A DNA stretch of 64,000 nucleotides, taken from assembly GCA_003451675.1 (NCBI GenBank), contig DMCY01000015.1, positions 84,740-148,739 of the forward strand, written 5' to 3'. The position numbers and the translations under genes are program-made. Source of the DNA: Candidatus Atribacteria bacterium. GTDB taxonomy: Bacteria > Atribacterota > JS1 > SB-45 > 34-128. The notes beneath the pieces were generated by a model. The model was not told the origin of the DNA. It was given only the letters and a program-made list of their open reading frames with translations, and searched no databases. Positions 46,221-55,478 of this stretch are shown piece by piece. Within the stretch, counting starts at the first letter, position 1. Each line of letters begins with the position of its first letter.

Positions 46221-46937
46221 ATGAAAAACCACAATTTTAAAACAACTTACTTGTTTTATATGTTAATTGCATTTACCATATTTTGCACGGGATGTACTTC
46301 TAATATTCCCCCCATTTTTCCTATCATAACCGCAGGACCTACCAGCGGAACACTTTTAATTGAAAGCGGAGCTGAAACTACTTTTGACCGTACCCCTGCA
46401 TTAACACTTTATTCAGATGGGGCAGATTATATGTCTTTTAGTGGAGACGGCGAGAACTGGAGTGAATGGGTAGAATATAATTCTTTTTATGAAGGTTTTA
46501 ATATGGTAGATAATCAAAATGGAACCCAATTTATCTCAGGATTAAAGTACATTTATGTTCGGTTTAAAGATGAAAATGGAAAATTATCTCCATCGGATAA
46601 CCTTGCCTTTGATACAATTAATTTTGAATTTAAAGATTTAAATTCTATTAAAATAATTCCTTCTGAAGTTACTATGACAATCGGTAGCCAATATACTTTT
46701 GAAGTAAAAGGTTATGATATTGATGCAAACGAGGTCCCACTTGATGGTTCATTGGTTATTTGGGAGAAATGCTGTGGAGTGGGTAGTCTCTCAAATACAT
46801 CCGGACTTACTACGACTTATACTGCACCCACCGTTGCAGGGGAGAGAGATATAATTGTAAACTGTGGACCGCTAAGAGTAGGGGCGAAAGTCATAGTTGT
46901 TAATGAATTAAAAGATATTCTTTTGAAAGGGGAATAA
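46221..46937 (+). CDS. Lipoprotein with Ig-like (Big-type) domain
   Basis: The 238-residue protein has lipobox FCTGC near residue 25. A first beta domain (about 40-140) contains TPALTLYSDGADYMSFSGDG. A bacterial Ig-like domain follows (about 145-232: IKIIPSEVTMTIGSQYTFEV, KGYDIDANEVPLDG). ATG 46221 is chosen over an earlier ATG at 46152, which would overlap the promoter and lacks a ribosome binding site. The next gene starts five bases after the stop, so they form an operon. Confidence 0.7.
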   Translation: MKNHNFKTTYLFYMLIAFTIFCTGCTSNIPPIFPIITAGPTSGTLLIESGAETTFDRTPALTLYSDGADYMSFSGDGENWSEWVEYNSFYEGFNMVDNQNGTQFISGLKYIYVRFKDENGKLSPSDNLAFDTINFEFKDLNSIKIIPSEVTMTIGSQYTFEVKGYDIDANEVPLDGSLVIWEKCCGVGSLSNTSGLTTTYTAPTVAGERDIIVNCGPLRVGAKVIVVNELKDILLKGE

Positions 46938-46941
46938 TTAA

Positions 46942-47688
46942 ATGAAAAAATCATTACTAATTTTATTGGTAATTGGTTCGATTATTTGTTTGCTTGTCGG
47001 TTGTAATGCAGTAGCTCCACCCATAAACGGAGGAGAAGGAGAGGGTGAAGGAGAAACGGTGGATAGAGTCGTATTCGTAGAATTTTTTACAGTCGGGTGC
47101 CCAAATTGTATAATAGCTGAACCAATCATTGAAGGTTTGGCTGAAGAATATGATCGAACTGAAATGATATTAGTAGAAGAACGCCCTTGGGGAACACCGA
47201 TAACTCCGGGAGCTAATGATAGATATGAATGGTACTTACCAAATGCAGCCGATAGAAGCACTCCTAATACTTTTTATAATGGCTCTAACCAGAGAGTCCA
47301 TTATGGCAGTGCTTACTATATTTTTAAAAGTCCGATTGTTAATGAATTAGCAAAAGAATCTAAAATTAGTATTACTGTCACCAGAAGTGAAAATAATGGC
47401 ACAACTGTCTTAACCGGAAAAATAAAAAATATAAGTGATTCCACTTTAGACAACCTGGTAATAAATGGAATGACTTTTAGGGATTATTATGAATCAGGGC
47501 AAAGGTATTTAGTGAAAGATATTTTTAAGGGAGTGGAAGAAGTTGGTGAAAGCCTTGAAGCTGGGGCTGAACAAAATTATACCTTTACTTTAGAAGATGT
47601 TCAATGGGAAAACAATGATCTTCACGGAGTAATTTTTGTACAAAGCAGTTCTACTAAAGAAGTTTTTCAGGCATCATACGTAGAGTAA
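46942..47688 (+). CDS. Thioredoxin-fold lipoprotein (CPNC)
   Basis: The 248-residue protein has lipobox LLVGC (Cys21) and an acidic GEGEGEGE linker. A thioredoxin-like domain follows with the redox motif GCPNC (Cys53, Cys56) after VVFVEFF. The downstream pattern ERPWGTPITPGANDRYEWYL and STPNTFYNG is shared with two paralogues at 47726 and 55479. A C-terminal beta domain (about 150-248) follows. It is predicted to act on disulfides outside the inner membrane. It is 37 bases from its tandem paralogue. Confidence 0.82.
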   Translation: MKKSLLILLVIGSIICLLVGCNAVAPPINGGEGEGEGETVDRVVFVEFFTVGCPNCIIAEPIIEGLAEEYDRTEMILVEERPWGTPITPGANDRYEWYLPNAADRSTPNTFYNGSNQRVHYGSAYYIFKSPIVNELAKESKISITVTRSENNGTTVLTGKIKNISDSTLDNLVINGMTFRDYYESGQRYLVKDIFKGVEEVGESLEAGAEQNYTFTLEDVQWENNDLHGVIFVQSSSTKEVFQASYVE

Positions 47689-47725
47689 AATAAAAAAAAT
47701 ATTCTTTTGAAAGGAGAATAATTGA

Positions 47726-48481
47726 ATGAAGAAATTTTTGCTGATTTTATTAATGGTAGGATTAATTGCTTGTTTACTTGTCGGTTGTAATGTAACCACT
47801 CCAACTGAAGGTGAGGGTGAAGGAGAAGGGGAAGAGGAAGTTGCCCGAGTAGTGTTAGTAGAATTATTTAATACTGATGGATGTGCTGCTTGTGCAGTAG
47901 TAGAACCTATTTTAGAAGAGATAGCTGCAGATCCGGAGTATGACCGCGATAAGATGGTATTTGTAGAAGAAGCTGGTTGGGGTATCTATTCTACTTCCGA
48001 AACAAGCGATCGCTATAAATGGTATCTTCCTAATGTAAGTGATAGGACTACTCCTAATATATTAATTAATGGATTAAATAAAAGATATCATGGGAGTTCT
48101 GGGGTTAGTAAAACTGTATTAACATCACAAATAGACACTCAAAGTAATTTGGAAGCAAAAATAAAAATTACTGCCACAAGAAACACAGATGCAACATCTA
48201 CAATTATTAGTGGGATTGTAACTAATATTAGCGCTTCAGATTTGAGTAATTTGGTAGTAACTCTTATGACCTATAAAAATAGAGGGCAGCAAGGTTTTAA
48301 ATATTCGGTTACTAACATTGTAACTGAAGAAATTGGTTCTTTAACCTCTTCCGGTACCCATGCTTTTTCTTTTACAGTTGATGAACCTTATTGGGTTGCT
48401 AACGGTTTACACGGAGCAGTTTTAGTGCAGGAAACAGGCACATCTAATAAAGAAGTACTGCAAGTTTTCTATGTAGAATAA
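47726..48481 (+). CDS. Thioredoxin-fold lipoprotein (CAAC), tandem paralogue
   Basis: The 251-residue protein has the same plan as its upstream neighbour: lipobox LLVGC (Cys21), GEGEGEGEE linker, redox motif GCAAC (Cys53, Cys56), and YKWYLPNVSDRTTPNILING. The C-terminal domain is shared. Even the ribosome-binding region (ATTCTTTTGAAAGGAGAAT) is nearly identical to that of 46942, so the duplication included the 5' end. It is probably a periplasmic or surface oxidoreductase. Confidence 0.82.
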   Translation: MKKFLLILLMVGLIACLLVGCNVTTPTEGEGEGEGEEEVARVVLVELFNTDGCAACAVVEPILEEIAADPEYDRDKMVFVEEAGWGIYSTSETSDRYKWYLPNVSDRTTPNILINGLNKRYHGSSGVSKTVLTSQIDTQSNLEAKIKITATRNTDATSTIISGIVTNISASDLSNLVVTLMTYKNRGQQGFKYSVTNIVTEEIGSLTSSGTHAFSFTVDEPYWVANGLHGAVLVQETGTSNKEVLQVFYVE

Positions 48482-48719
48482 ATCAGTTGTCCGGCTAAAT
48501 TAGTCGTTAGCAAAGAAAGTACAGGTGAAAGTTAGTTAACTGGTTAGTTTGTTAGGAAATAAAACACAAAAACCAGGATAAGATAGTCATTATTAAAAAA
48601 ATACGAAGAAGGAAATAAAGTAAAGATGCAAGTAGGGGCAGACCTTGTGTCTGCCCTCTTTATAAAAGAAAAGATAAAAAATAATAAAACCTAATGATAA
48701 GGTGAGGAATATAAAAAAA
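48482..48719. repeat. Gap with word repeats and GGGGCAGAC palindrome
   Basis: GTTAGTTAACTGGTTAG words (about 48530-48556) are followed by a GGGGCAGAC/GTCTGCCC palindrome (48634-48657). No gene is seen. Confidence 0.7.
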
Positions 48720-49175
48720 ATGAAATATCATAATAAATCCATATTATTATTTGTAATGATTTTTATATTCATAACAATGAGTATGGGGTGTAATGGTAGT
48801 AATACTATAATTCCGGGAATAGACCCGAATCCATCGACAAACCCAGATAATAGCACGGTAAGCTATGTAAAAGTTAGCGCTGCCTCCTCTACTATAAAAG
48901 TTAATCAATCATTACAATTAGTAGTAAAAGGTTATAATTCAGATGATGAATGGGTTATCCTGGATAAATCTAAGATAAAATCATGGGGCTGGACCGTTCA
49001 AGGGCAATGTTATAATTGTGTAAAACCTTATGTAAGTTTATCCCCCCAAAGCGGTTCTTTAATTACTACATTTTCTTCTGGAGTCACCGGAACATTTTAT
49101 ATTGTTGCCTATTATCAAGAAAATCCGGGAGATGAATATATTACCGATTATACGGAAGTAAAAGTAACTAAATAA
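48720..49175 (+). CDS. Lipoprotein with Ig-like domain
   Basis: The 151-residue protein has lipobox SMGC near residue 24. One Ig-like domain follows (about 47-150: VSAASSTIKVNQSLQLVVKG, then SLSPQSGSLITTFSSGVTGT). It resembles the C-terminal domain of the 46221 lipoprotein. GTG 48702 is in frame, but ATG 48720 is preferred, with AAGGTGAGGA as ribosome binding site. It has one CYNC pair. Confidence 0.65.
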   Translation: MKYHNKSILLFVMIFIFITMSMGCNGSNTIIPGIDPNPSTNPDNSTVSYVKVSAASSTIKVNQSLQLVVKGYNSDDEWVILDKSKIKSWGWTVQGQCYNCVKPYVSLSPQSGSLITTFSSGVTGTFYIVAYYQENPGDEYITDYTEVKVTK

Positions 49176-49212
49176 TACAGAGAAATTATTCAAGAAGGAG
49201 CGTACTTTAATT

Positions 49213-50253
49213 TTGCAAAAAAGGAATATCATTTTTTTTATAATTATCGTAATAATAATTGTTGCAGGTTCTATTGTAATATCCGGTAATTTTTCAAGTA
49301 AATCCGGGCGGCCTCCTCAAATTACAATTTCTGAGGAAGAATGGGATTTTGGAAAAATTATACCAGACGTAAAACCTAGCCATAAGTTTATTATAACTAA
49401 TAAGGGAAATGAAGATTTAATTATTGAACGAGTAAGAGCATCTTGTGGATGTGTTCAGACTTCTATTTCTAATAATCGCATTCTTCCGGGAAAATCAGCT
49501 GAACTCAAAGCAACATTTAATACTGTAGGATATGAAGGAAAATTAGAGAAAATTATTTATATTAATTCTAATGATCCCAAGGAACCGGAGAAGAAGATAA
49601 AAGTAAAAGTAGATATTGAACATCAATTTAAACCAAAAATTAGCATTCTCTCTACCGAATGGAATATGGGACTCGTTTCTCAGGGAGATGTCCTTAACTT
49701 AAGCTTTCCTGTAGAAAACCAGGGAGATGCGGATTTAATAATTGATAAAATAGAGACTTATGAACACATTCAGTACAACACAAGCCTTCCTTTAAAGATT
49801 TTACCCAAAGAAAAGTTTGAATTAATTTTGACTTATAATTCTACTGAGCATAAGTTAGGTGATGTAAGGGAGGCTGTTCGAATATATTGTAATGACCCGA
49901 CAACAGAATCTATCTTTGTTAGGATTTCCGGTTACATAACAGAAAAAGAAACCCCTAAGATTTCCATCTCACCAACAGGGGCGATTCTTAATTTAGCTCC
50001 TGATTCAGAAGAAGGAGCAATAGGAAAGTTTACCATAAAAAACTCAGGAGACGAAACTGTAAAGATTATTTCAGTTAAATCTTCTGCCGATTATCTTGCC
50101 CCTTTAAGAAGTGAACTTAGTCTTAAATCACAAGAAGAACAAGACCTCCAGATAGTATTGCTGAAAAATAAGGCTCGGGAAGAGATAAAAGAGAACAAGA
50201 CCGAAGAATATCTTTATCTAACCATCGCTCTTCCTATAAAAATTAACAAGTAG
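49213..50253 (+). CDS. Exported DUF1573 protein with tandem Ig-like domains
   Basis: The 346-residue protein has an N-terminal membrane anchor (about 5-22) and a canonical DUF1573 domain (about 38-135: WDFGKIIPDVKPSHKFIITN, then RASCGCVQTSI). A second related domain (about 145-240) lacks the SCGC motif, and a third is degenerate (about 250-345). DUF1573 proteins are abundant and exported in Bacteroidetes and other anaerobes, with unknown function. The start is TTG with GGAG 12 bases upstream. Confidence 0.8.
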   Translation: MQKRNIIFFIIIVIIIVAGSIVISGNFSSKSGRPPQITISEEEWDFGKIIPDVKPSHKFIITNKGNEDLIIERVRASCGCVQTSISNNRILPGKSAELKATFNTVGYEGKLEKIIYINSNDPKEPEKKIKVKVDIEHQFKPKISILSTEWNMGLVSQGDVLNLSFPVENQGDADLIIDKIETYEHIQYNTSLPLKILPKEKFELILTYNSTEHKLGDVREAVRIYCNDPTTESIFVRISGYITEKETPKISISPTGAILNLAPDSEEGAIGKFTIKNSGDETVKIISVKSSADYLAPLRSELSLKSQEEQDLQIVLLKNKAREEIKENKTEEYLYLTIALPIKINK

Positions 50254-50495
50254 TTCTTTGGTTAGCTGGTTACTAGGTTAGCTAGTTAAGAATAAAGATG
50301 CAAGAAGAATTAGTTGTTAGTGAATGGTGAATAGTATTTAGTAAGGGTTTGATTTATCAAACCCGTCTGTTTTCTATATTATTTTCATTTCCTTTTATGT
50401 CATTCCCGCGAAAGCGGGAATCCAGATTATCTATATTCATTATATGTGAATTTAATTAGCCAATTTACCAGTTAACCAGATGAGGAGAACTCCGT
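50254..50495. repeat. Gap with three repeat families
   Basis: A GGTTAGCTGGTTACTAGG arm, a GGGTTTGAT/ATCAAACCC palindrome (50345-50364, followed by CGTCTGT), and a GTCATTCCCGCGAAAGCGGG palindrome (50398-50424) follow one another. No gene is seen. Confidence 0.8.
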
Positions 50496-50996
50496 ATGGT
50501 TACTAAAAAGAGAATGAAAATATTATCCATAATAATCAGTTTACTGGTAATTTTTTCTTTAGTGGGTTGCAAATCAGCAGGTACCGATGAAGCTCAAATT
50601 ATGCAGATTGCCGAAAATATCGAAGAAGCTATAAAGGAAAAAGATGTAGATTTATTTATGGAAAATGTTTCCTATAATTATTCTGACCTCGATGGGGGAA
50701 CTTACGATAATCATATTAATAATCTCCCAGAGGAAATATTTTCCAAAATAGAAGATGCAGAAGATTTAGTAGATGCTTTTTCTATTTTAAAAATTGAAGT
50801 AAAAGTTACTATCCCTGAAAGTGATATAATAGTAACTGATATATATGCCACCGGGAAAATGGAAATTAAAATATCTCTAAAGGCTTGTGTTTTATGGGTT
50901 GTATGTACAGATTTATACAATGAAAATATTGAATACAATGTAGATTTTATAAAAGAAGAAGATGATTGGAAAATCATTTCCTTAACAGAAATATAA
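50496..50996 (+). CDS. Lipoprotein with NTF2-like domain
   Basis: The 166-residue protein has lipobox SLVGC near residue 25. The mature part (IMQIAENIEEAIKEKDVDLF, MENVSYNY and a C-terminal EDDWKIISLTE) has the pattern of NTF2/SnoaL-like folds. GAGGAG precedes the ATG. A terminator follows at 51000. The function is unknown. Confidence 0.65.
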   Translation: MVTKKRMKILSIIISLLVIFSLVGCKSAGTDEAQIMQIAENIEEAIKEKDVDLFMENVSYNYSDLDGGTYDNHINNLPEEIFSKIEDAEDLVDAFSILKIEVKVTIPESDIIVTDIYATGKMEIKISLKACVLWVVCTDLYNENIEYNVDFIKEEDDWKIISLTEI

Positions 50997-50999
50997 ATC

Positions 51000-51028
51000 T
51001 GGTTAACTAATAATTTAACCATCTTTTT
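51000..51028 (+). terminator. Terminator built from GGTTAAC words
   Basis: TGGTTAA pairs with TTAACCA around eight bases and is followed by TCTTTTTT. It shows that the intergenic words can form a terminator. Confidence 0.65.
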
Positions 51029-51162
51029 TAATTTTTTTCTCTTATTTTTGATGCAGGTACAAGGTCTACTCCTGTTTGCAACATGTCTTTTATCTTGTAT
51101 TGTATTTAAACTAAAAACTGTAAACCAATAACTAAAAACCGGTCGACCGAAGGGAGGCCTCC

Positions 51163-53313
51163 ATGGAACAAAAAGAATTAAATTTAGCCAAAGATAATAT
51201 ATCTCCATGGACGAACGCTATTGAAGCATCAATTATTGCTTTAGTTGTTTTAGTTCCAATTGCCTTTTATCCTCGTTGTATGGATGTATTTCTTCCGATT
51301 AAAGAATTCATTTTTGAACTTCTTGTGGTAATAAGCTTAATGTTTTGGTGCTTTAGAATAATAAATCAGGAGAGGTTTAATTTTATTCGTTCTCCTTTAG
51401 ATTTTCCCATTTTAAGTTTTATAGTTATTTGTATACTCTCTTTACTCTGGTCTAATAGCCCGATGGTTAGCTTAAAGGAATTACCTATTTTTTTAGCTGG
51501 TCCATTATTGTATTTTGTTATTACTAATAACATCAAATATGAACAGCAAATTAACCGTATCCTAAATGTTATACTAATAATTGGAGGTTTATTTGGAATA
51601 TATGGTATCTTACAGTATCAAGGAATAGATTTTTCTTTTTGGACCGGGAATATCGGAAGACAAAATGTTTTTGGGCTTTTTGGCAATGTTAATTATTTTG
51701 CTGAATATTTGATTATTCCTCTTACTATTGCCGTTCCTCTTTTCTTTGTTAGTAAAAATAAAATGAAAAAACTATTACTACTAATCGGAATACTTGCTAT
51801 GGGAGGTAGCCTAATATTAACTTTTACTCGTGGTTCGTATCTTGGTTTTGGAACTTCTTTAATCTTTATGTTCTTTCTTTTTATCTTCTCCGGTGGAAAA
51901 GCCTTTATCAAAGACAATAAAAAACTTTTTATTATTATTTCCTTGGCAATAATCATAATCATTTCTTTATTTGTTATTCCTAATCCTTTGAACAAACCAG
52001 GAACACTTGTCTCCAAAATTAAAGGCAGGACCTCAGTAACTCAACTCATCCAGGGCAGTTCTATTAAAAGAAGAATGGCTATCTGGAAATTTACTGCTCT
52101 TATGATTAAAGACCACCCTTTGCTTGGTTCAGGAATCGGAACATATAAATATAATACGTTAAAATATCAGGCTGAATTTTTTGAACAGGGAGAGAATCGT
52201 TCTTTATATCCTCACGGATTTGCTGACAAAGCTCACAATGAATATCTGCAGCTATGGGCAGAAATGGGAATAATCGGTCTTGGAATATTTATCTGGCTTG
52301 TGATTTGTTATTTTAATTATGGAATAAAGATATTAAATAAAATAAAGAACCATTATAAACAGGCTATATTAATTGGATTAATGGGGAGCATAGTAGCTGT
52401 ATTAGTTGATGGAATATTTGGTTTTCCTTTACATCTCGCAGCAACTATTGTTTTATTTTGGGTAGCTATAGGATTTATAGTTGTAATAGGCACAAGTAAT
52501 AAAAATAATATTTTGGCAATGAAAATATCTAAAGAATCCTTAAATCAGGATGAAGATGAAGAAGCAAATAAGTCCAGGGAAACACAAGAAAAAAATATTG
52601 TTAAAACTAAAGGTAATAGAAAAAGTGCCTATATATTAAAATTACCTTTATATATAAGTATTTTAATTTTAGCAATTTTTTTATGTTTTACTTTGTTTCG
52701 ACCATTTATGGCCCAAGTTTATCGGTTTTACGCTTATAAAGAAATAAAAAATGAAAATTTTAATGAGGCAATAAAAATAGACGAAAAGGCTTTAAAGTGG
52801 GATCCGTATTTAGGCGAAGCTTATTATGATATAGGGAGAATATTAGAAATCAAAGAATTTTATGGTGTATCCCTGGGATATTTTGAAAAAGCTGCAAAAT
52901 ATATTGACCATCCTGATTTACCTCAAGATTTTGCTTTGATTTATCTAAAAAAAGGTCAATTAGATAAAGCAGCAATATGGTTAAAAAAAGCAATTTCTTA
53001 CCAGAAAAATGAAAAGTCAATGCTCCCATTATACGCTGAGTTAGGAAATACTTATATACGCCTAAAAAAATTTAATAAGGCAGAAATTGCTCTTAAAAAA
53101 TCATTGAAGATTGATCCGGATTTTATTAATGCTCATTATGGCCTGGCGGGAGCCTATTTAAATCAGAATAAGATCGATGAGGCACTGGTTGAATTACAAA
53201 AGGTTATCGAACTTGCCCCGGACAGCCTGGAAGCTCAATATGCCCGGAATATTATGCAACAAATCGCCCAAGATAAATTAAAATCCCAACCGACAGAAAC
53301 CGACAAGCCGTAA
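51163..53313 (+). CDS. O-antigen ligase/Wzy-like membrane protein with C-terminal TPRs
   Basis: The 716-residue protein has about 11-12 membrane segments in residues 20-440 and the Wzy_C/WaaL loop signature FADKAHNEYLQLWAEMG near 350-366. A linker, another span (about 490-512) and TPR repeats follow (about 520-700: AYYDIGRILEIKEFYGVSLG, AHYGLAGAYLNQNKIDEALV). It probably polymerises or transfers surface polysaccharide. A chain-length protein follows. GGGAGG precedes the ATG within a GGAGGCCTCC palindrome. Confidence 0.8.
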   Translation: MEQKELNLAKDNISPWTNAIEASIIALVVLVPIAFYPRCMDVFLPIKEFIFELLVVISLMFWCFRIINQERFNFIRSPLDFPILSFIVICILSLLWSNSPMVSLKELPIFLAGPLLYFVITNNIKYEQQINRILNVILIIGGLFGIYGILQYQGIDFSFWTGNIGRQNVFGLFGNVNYFAEYLIIPLTIAVPLFFVSKNKMKKLLLLIGILAMGGSLILTFTRGSYLGFGTSLIFMFFLFIFSGGKAFIKDNKKLFIIISLAIIIIISLFVIPNPLNKPGTLVSKIKGRTSVTQLIQGSSIKRRMAIWKFTALMIKDHPLLGSGIGTYKYNTLKYQAEFFEQGENRSLYPHGFADKAHNEYLQLWAEMGIIGLGIFIWLVICYFNYGIKILNKIKNHYKQAILIGLMGSIVAVLVDGIFGFPLHLAATIVLFWVAIGFIVVIGTSNKNNILAMKISKESLNQDEDEEANKSRETQEKNIVKTKGNRKSAYILKLPLYISILILAIFLCFTLFRPFMAQVYRFYAYKEIKNENFNEAIKIDEKALKWDPYLGEAYYDIGRILEIKEFYGVSLGYFEKAAKYIDHPDLPQDFALIYLKKGQLDKAAIWLKKAISYQKNEKSMLPLYAELGNTYIRLKKFNKAEIALKKSLKIDPDFINAHYGLAGAYLNQNKIDEALVELQKVIELAPDSLEAQYARNIMQQIAQDKLKSQPTETDKP

Positions 53314-53521
53314 GAGCATATTTCCTCCCCAGTGAGGGAGAAGATTAAATCAATATGTCTCCTCCCCCTTGAGGGGGGGGACTAAGGTGGGGGTGAAGAA
53401 GTAACTTGCACCTTACACCTTATAGCTTGCCGAACAACTAAAATGGCTAACTAATCTTTATCCTAACCAGTTAACTAGGTAACCAGCTAACCAAATAACC
53501 AAATAATGGAGGTCTTTTAAA
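53314..53521. repeat. Gap with CTCCCC-type repeats
   Basis: CCTCCCCAGTGAGGGAG and CTCCCCCTTGAGGGGG palindromic words (about 53325-53395), related to those at about 55396-55430 and 56481-56515, are followed by TAACC arms. No gene is seen. Confidence 0.7.
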
Positions 53522-55324
53522 ATGACAGAAATACAAGAAGAAGAAATTGATCTTCGCGAATATATTAATGTTCTAATAAAAAGAAAAGGTGTAATTATCT
53601 TAATCTTTTTAATCGCAGTGATAACCGCCGCCATCGTAAGTTATTTTGTTTTACAACCTGTCTATGAAGCAAATGTAGTTATAGCAGTTTCAAAACCCAA
53701 GATTAAAAATTCACTTGTAGATGAAATTTCTTTAGAAGAATATAAAAACTTAATTAAAAATATTGAAATTGAAGAAGAATTAATACGAAAATTAAATTTA
53801 GACAAACCACCTGTTGAGGTAACTCCTTATGATTTAGAAAGAATGATTGCCATAGAATTACCAAAGGGTACCAATCTTATAAAAATGAATTTACAGGCTT
53901 CCAATCCAAAGTTAACTAAAGACATAATTAATACCTGGGCTACTTTATTTGTAGAGAAAAATAAGAAACTATATTTCGATGAAGTAAAAAAAGCTAAAAT
54001 TGGTGTTGGAGATAGATTAAAACATGCTGAACAGGATTTTTTTGAAATTGAAGAGAAATTAATGAAATTTAATGAAACTAGTAATATTGATGTTATAGGA
54101 AAAGAAATCACCAAAAAACTCAATAAAAATATACAGAATGAATCAAGACTCGTTGATATTAGGACTAATATTGAGATAGGAAAAGCAAAGATAGAAGAAA
54201 TTGAGTTTCAAATGAATTCGAAAAAGAAACTTATTTCTTCATCTAATTTAAATAGACTTATTGAAGGAATGAGTTTAAATGAAGCTAACAATTTTATCGA
54301 AGGTCAATTAGAGTTAGCCAAACAAAATCTCCAAGCCAAAGAAGAAGAATTAAAAATATTTAATCAAAAAAGTAAAATTTCTTTGTTAGAAAAAGAAATT
54401 ACAAACAAGACAAACCAAATAGTAAATTTTAATAGCAGACTTGTTAATCTTAAAATATTAATAGAACAGGAAAAAACAAAGATTAAAACAGCAAAAGAAC
54501 AATTAAATGAACAAGAAAAAACTTTTATTTTAACTAATTCTATTTATGATGATGTTTCCTTGAATCAATTGATTTCAGAAATAAACAAAGAAGATGCATT
54601 ATTACTAAAAAACTTAAAATTAAAAAGTGAAGAATTAAATCCTTTATATATAAATCTTGAAGGAAGAATAATTAATTCTGAGATTAATTTAGAGACTTAC
54701 AAAACAGAAACGGCTCAAATAATTTTAAATATTGATATATCAGAAAATGAATTGGAAAAAAATAAGAAAGAATTTGCTATTGAAAAGTCAAAATTAACTA
54801 ACTTAGAAAGAGAGAAAAAAGCATTAGAGAGTACCTATGTTATGCTTGACAGTAAGAGCAAGGAAATAAATATTGCCAGTGCAAATGCTGAAAATAAGGA
54901 AAGGATAATCCAATTTACTAATCCAGAATATTTGAGTCTTCAAAAACAATTAACCGGATTAGTTATTGCTCACAAAGCATTATTAGCAGAAGAAAAACAA
55001 TTACAAGAAAATATTGGTGTTTACTCGAAAAGGGTTAGCAATTTAAAAAAAGAATTAACTGAAAAAAAATTAATACTATCCCAATTGAATAGAGAATATA
55101 GTGCAAAAGAAAAATTGTATAATAATCTTTACAAACAAGCTGAAGAAATTCGACTAACCGAAACAGCCGAAGCAGATTTATTAAAGATTTCCAGCTTAGC
55201 TTATGAACCGAGGGCACCAATTAAACCCAATAAAAAATTAAATATCTTAATCGCTGGAGTGCTTGGCCTATTTGTAGGAATCTTTGTCGCCTTCTTCCTT
55301 GAATTCTGGCAAAAAGAGAAATAA
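53522..55324 (+). CDS. Wzz-like polysaccharide chain-length / co-polymerase protein
   Basis: The 600-residue protein has an N-terminal Wzz domain (IDLREYINVLIKRKGVIILI, first span about 23-46), a very long coiled coil (about 150-510), and a second span near 573-592. The second span is preceded by APIKPNKKLNILIAG, the usual Wzz/GNVR motif. No C-terminal tyrosine kinase is fused. It should set polymer length together with the Wzy-like protein. No glycosyltransferase is seen nearby. GGAGG precedes the ATG. Confidence 0.85.
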   Translation: MTEIQEEEIDLREYINVLIKRKGVIILIFLIAVITAAIVSYFVLQPVYEANVVIAVSKPKIKNSLVDEISLEEYKNLIKNIEIEEELIRKLNLDKPPVEVTPYDLERMIAIELPKGTNLIKMNLQASNPKLTKDIINTWATLFVEKNKKLYFDEVKKAKIGVGDRLKHAEQDFFEIEEKLMKFNETSNIDVIGKEITKKLNKNIQNESRLVDIRTNIEIGKAKIEEIEFQMNSKKKLISSSNLNRLIEGMSLNEANNFIEGQLELAKQNLQAKEEELKIFNQKSKISLLEKEITNKTNQIVNFNSRLVNLKILIEQEKTKIKTAKEQLNEQEKTFILTNSIYDDVSLNQLISEINKEDALLLKNLKLKSEELNPLYINLEGRIINSEINLETYKTETAQIILNIDISENELEKNKKEFAIEKSKLTNLEREKKALESTYVMLDSKSKEINIASANAENKERIIQFTNPEYLSLQKQLTGLVIAHKALLAEEKQLQENIGVYSKRVSNLKKELTEKKLILSQLNREYSAKEKLYNNLYKQAEEIRLTETAEADLLKISSLAYEPRAPIKPNKKLNILIAGVLGLFVGIFVAFFLEFWQKEK

Positions 55325-55478
55325 AGGATATTACCTTGCCTGTCATTCCCTCGAAACCTGTCCTCGACCTGATCGGGGAGAGGGAATCCAGTATCTCCTC
55401 CCCCTTGAGCTGGGAGGATTAAGGTGGGGGGCGAAGTACTCGTATCTTGCAACTGTAAATTAAGAGGTTTTTATAAAT
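55325..55478. repeat. Gap with GTCATTCCC and CTCCCC repeats
   Basis: GTCATTCCCTCGAAACC with an inserted CTCGACCTGATCGGGGAG hairpin (about 55340-55391) is followed by CTCCTCCCCCTTGAGC (about 55396-55430). No gene is seen. Confidence 0.75.

Noticed and set aside
50711..51208. 165-codon minus-strand frame
   Set aside because: It overlaps the NTF2-like lipoprotein gene, its terminator and the start of the Wzy-like gene, and its sequence resembles no protein.
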